A stretch of DNA of 64,000 nucleotides from Theobroma cacao. Taxonomy: Eukaryota > Streptophyta > Magnoliopsida > Malvales > Malvaceae. Below the pieces are notes generated by a model. The model was given only the letters and a program-made list of their open reading frames with translations, searched no databases and was not told the DNA's origin. The stretch covers positions 35,292,518 to 35,356,517 of the forward strand of contig NC_030852.1 in assembly GCF_000208745.1 (NCBI RefSeq), read 5' to 3'. The position numbers and the translations under genes are program-made. Positions within the stretch are counted from its first letter, which is position 1, and each line of letters begins with the position of its first letter. Shown piece after piece: positions 60,565 through 64,000 of this stretch.

Positions 60565-62434
60565 CAGCAAAAACATATGGGACAGTTCGAGCACCGACGT
60601 TAAAATAATCAGATCAGTTTTGGGTGACGCGAGCCTTTTTCGCTTCTCTTTTATTGAGATTCCAAAGACCATATAGCATTGACTTTCCTTTTATTTCTTT
60701 TATTTTATCCAAATTATTTTATTTAGATTTTGTTGACTTTTACTGGCAGTAGCCACGTGGTGGCGGCCTGGTGGTTATCACAGTATGCAGACAACTTATT
60801 ACTTTTCAAATTACGTAGTACATAAAAATGTACTAATAAATACTCAATAATAAATTTTTGGAAATTTTAAATTTGATCTATTTATTATCTCATGATAATA
60901 TGATTTTAATCTCTTTATCTCAATATTCAGATACTCTTTTCCTTCATTTCTAATTTTTCTCTCTCCCTTCCATTTCTTTTTTTTTTTTGCTTTGTTTTTA
61001 TTTTTTCATAAATAATAATTAATTTTAATTAACAATTTTTATTTTTTAATTAAAATCAAGTTTTCTTAATGCATGTCCCTTGAGAAAGAAAATTCCAAAT
61101 TAATATTTCACATCATCATCAAAATACTATATCATCCAAGTTCATGGCAAAATTTTTAATTATTCTTAATAAGCTTTTAATGAAAATATGTGATATAGAA
61201 GCATTAGAACCATTCAATTGAAATAGTAAAGGGATTAAAAATTCATACTTCAACCAATTTTTTATGATAGTAGAATTATCAAACATTTTAACATTTTTAT
61301 TAATTACAAAAATCTGAGAGTCCTATATATTATTAAATTTAATTTTTGGAATAATATGGATAAATTAATTATTAAGACTTATACAAGAGTTAAATCAATA
61401 GTTATATTCACATTTGATGTGGAATGATGTATCATAATTATCCATATCACATTTATAATGTTAGTAAAATTTTTATTTATGCTACATTAAATGTCCCAGG
61501 GAATTCAATTAATAAATGCATATTTTATGCTTTCTAAATTCTATTTTTCTTGACCTTTTGAAGATATTTGTACGTGATTTTCCAACACGACAAAATTTTA
61601 GTTGTAAAAAACTAAGAAAAGAGAATTAGTAGACTCTAACTTGTTACCAAAATATTTGATGTCTTTTGTGAAAATAAAGAGAAAGTTAGGGGCTTTTGTA
61701 TGTATTAATTATTTTTAAAAACCAAAATAATTTAAATTAAGAAAAGAAGACGGGATTAGAGTGTAATGGTCTCTAATGGCAACTGATTACTTGTGTCCAA
61801 ACATTTATACCCATGCCCGAGGAGTAAGGCTGCAATGTAGAAATTTCTTGAACTAAAATCCCTCGTTCAGGAATTTTAAGGGACATAATATGAGCAGCAA
61901 AGCTCGTGCATCCCTCCCACTTAAAAAGTTGAGGTGAAGATCGATGATTTACGAATTAGATAACACTGTGTTAGGGTGTCTGAATTTTGAAAAAGTTTTT
62001 CCCTATGTTCTAGAGGAAGACAGGTGTGAGCCACCGTAGAGACCACAGAACAGTTTCTACACTGTGTCCCGCGTTTATGCTTTAGTGGTGAGTCTGTCAG
62101 TCATTTGGACAAAGTTGTCTTAATAGTACCAACGCTATAATTGCTATTGACTCATTTAAATCCACCTCCCATTTATTTAGCAAACACCGTATAAATTCTT
62201 ACAACATAAACTTCAGAAAAACACAAGTTCAACATACAAACCAGCAACAGGAACACTGGGAAAGGTCCAATACATCTAGAAATACACATAAAAAGCACTC
62301 TGCGACTATATAGATGACTCTTTAACTCGTTGGCACGCACAATCAATTCAGCATTGATCGATAACATATGACTTTTCACGTAGAAGAGTTGCGCATATCT
62401 GCTTGAGGAGGTGAGGAGCTTATAGACAACATCT
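60565..62434. other. Intergenic region between genes E and J
   Basis: 60565-61433 matches the upstream flank of gene C. 61434-61740 is unique in the window. From about 61750 it matches the B-G intergenic region (from 17879). No gene is seen. Confidence 0.6.
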
Positions 62435-63683
62435 CTAAACCGCCTTTGAAGATGGGATTTTCTCAGAACGGAAATCTTAAATTAACAAAAAAATAATCAG
62501 GATGAGTAAATTTAGAGAGCTAAATATTAAAAAAAGAAAGTGTAGTTAAAAGCAAATTTCTAGTATCACAAAGGGAAGAACAGGAAATAAACAAGATTAA
62601 CCAATATGATGAATGTACAAACCTGCTTTGTTATCGGCGGCAGGGTCATGAGTGAAAAGACCACTGATATCATAAGATTTGCTGGCATGCAAGTTATGAT
62701 TTGCAGCAGAGGAGGAGCCAGCAGCAAAAGCAGTTGACAACCCTAAATTAACAAGAAAATAATCAGGATGAGTAGATTTAGAAAGCTGTATATAAAAGAA
62801 GAAAGTGTAGTTAAAAGCAAATTTCTAGTATCACGAGAAACATGAATTTGAGGGAAGATCAAGAAATAAACAAGATTCACCAATATGATTAATGTACAAA
62901 CCTGGACCACCGCTATCATAAGAGGAGGAGCCAGCAGCAGAAGCACTTGGAAATCCTAAATTAACAAGAAAACAATCAAGATGGCCAAATTTAAGAAGCT
63001 ACATATAAGAAGATATTCAAGAGAAACATGATCCAATATGATGGATGTAAAAACCTGATTCATTACCGGCAGCAGGGTCATAAGTGGAACGATTGTTGAT
63101 GGTGTCATGATTATTTGGGGCATCAAACATGACAGGAGACTCATGACCTGCAATAAAGGAGGAGCCAGCTGCAGATGAAGTTGGAAATTCTATATTATTA
63201 CAAGAAAATAATCAGGATGAGTAAATTTAGAAAGCTATACATAACGTAAAGACTTGATTGATTACCGGCAGCAAGGGCATGATCAGTGAAAAGATAAGTG
63301 ATACCATGATCATCTCGATCATCAAACATATAGTTCAACCCAGGGAATGCAGCAATGAGAGAGCCAAGAGCAGAAGCAGTTGGAGATCCTATATTAACAA
63401 GAAAGTAATCAGGACGACTAAATTTAGGAAGCTATCTTAACTATCACAAAAGCCAATTTAGTATTGCAAGGAACATGTAAACTTCATTGCCAATTTAAGG
63501 GAAGAATAAGAAGAAAACAAGATAAAACCAATTACGATGAATGTAAAAAACCTGCTTTATTACCGGCAGCAGGAGCAGGGTCATGACTAAAAGAGTTATT
63601 ATCTGGGGCATTGTTTGGCAAGCCATGATTTGGAAACGAGGGGCCAGAAGCAGCAAAGGCAGTTATGTTGGTGCCGTTCGTGC
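62435..63683 (-). pseudogene. Gene J: type 2 repeat-exon array lacking the chassis exons
   Basis: Minus-strand exons 63552-63683, 63266-63388, 63055-63189, 62902-62955, 62623-62742 and 62435-62475 correspond to the repeat array and last exon of gene G. Lengths are 132, 123, 135, 54 and 120 bp, all phase 1-1 and all open; the fourth is internally shortened. The last exon uses an acceptor shifted by one base, so it ends DFRSEKIPSSKAV and not at the early TGA used in G. Similarity to G upstream of the array stops abruptly near 63850, where the intron is joined to unrelated DNA. Within this window the basic, coiled-coil and linker exons are therefore missing. New upstream exons could lie to the right. 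Confidence 0.68.
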
Positions 63684-64000
63684 CTGCAGACAGTTAAGTC
63701 CATTTAGTAGAATACCAAGCAATTTGATCAAGGGGTGGAGATAACCTCTAATTAAAGTCCATTTGCTGATAAAATCAGCCATAGAAGGTAGTAAAATTAT
63801 CTATCCCAGTGGCTCCTGACACAACTAATTAATTCATTAGCATCCTGTATGACGCAGCGAGTTAGCGTGGAAATGAAGGCTAGCTCCTGACTATGCCTTT
63901 AAGGTTAATAACCAAGATTCAAATATTAAAACTTTAAACTCAAGCTTGAGAGAAGAACTTAGTAATATTATTCGATGATTCAAAAACTAAGCCTAAGGGT
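63684..64000. other. Right edge
   Basis: 63684-63850 matches an intron of gene G. 63850-64000 has no match in the window and no recognisable exon. Confidence 0.5.

Overview
The window is nuclear DNA of a flowering plant, almost certainly a eudicot. Genes are split by AT-rich GT-AG introns, promoters carry TATA boxes and a telo-box, (TA)n and (GA)n microsatellites are common, and decayed Copia and LINE sequence is present. A woody rosid such as Citrus is a guess I cannot establish from the sequence alone.

Three ordinary genes frame the window. At the left edge is glutamine-dependent NAD+ synthetase (minus strand, 3' end cut off by the window). It is divergent from a complete 18-exon ABCF3/GCN20-type ABC protein gene (4140-10727). 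Near 49-53 kb lies an 11-exon trehalase gene whose first exon is broken by a small deletion. A degenerate tRNA-Gly(CCC) and a small unknown ORF lie between 44.4 and 45.0 kb.

The rest of the window (about 11-43 kb and 54-64 kb) is a cluster of at least nine related genes and fragments, here named A, B, G, C, H, D, I, E and J in map order. They share an N-terminal chassis: a lysine/arginine-rich bZIP-like exon, a coiled-coil exon, then in most members a 15-17-codon exon with a Trp near its end and/or a 9-11-codon exon ending in acidic residues. Two different C-terminal modules follow. Type 1 (A, B, C, D, E) ends in one large exon coding a conserved helical domain of about 200 residues. Type 2 (G, H, J, and the truncated I) ends in a tandem array of symmetric phase 1-1 exons coding repeats with a FPT..AAGS core. 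In B, C and E an extra exon contains the N-terminal half of a LINE endonuclease.

The cluster grew by segmental duplication. Exons 10-18 of ABCF3 with the 3' end of A were copied to 28.09-32.16 kb as a pseudogene. The G-to-C interval was copied as the H-to-D interval, and the D copy then received an 811-bp solo-LTR-like insertion whose empty site survives beside C. Copia fragments truncate I and E. A, B, G and H can be assembled as uninterrupted reading frames; C, D and E carry frameshifts or stops; I is truncated; J has lost its 5' half.

Nothing shows what the chassis proteins do. A nuclear, dimerising, DNA-binding role is an inference from the basic/coiled-coil layout only.
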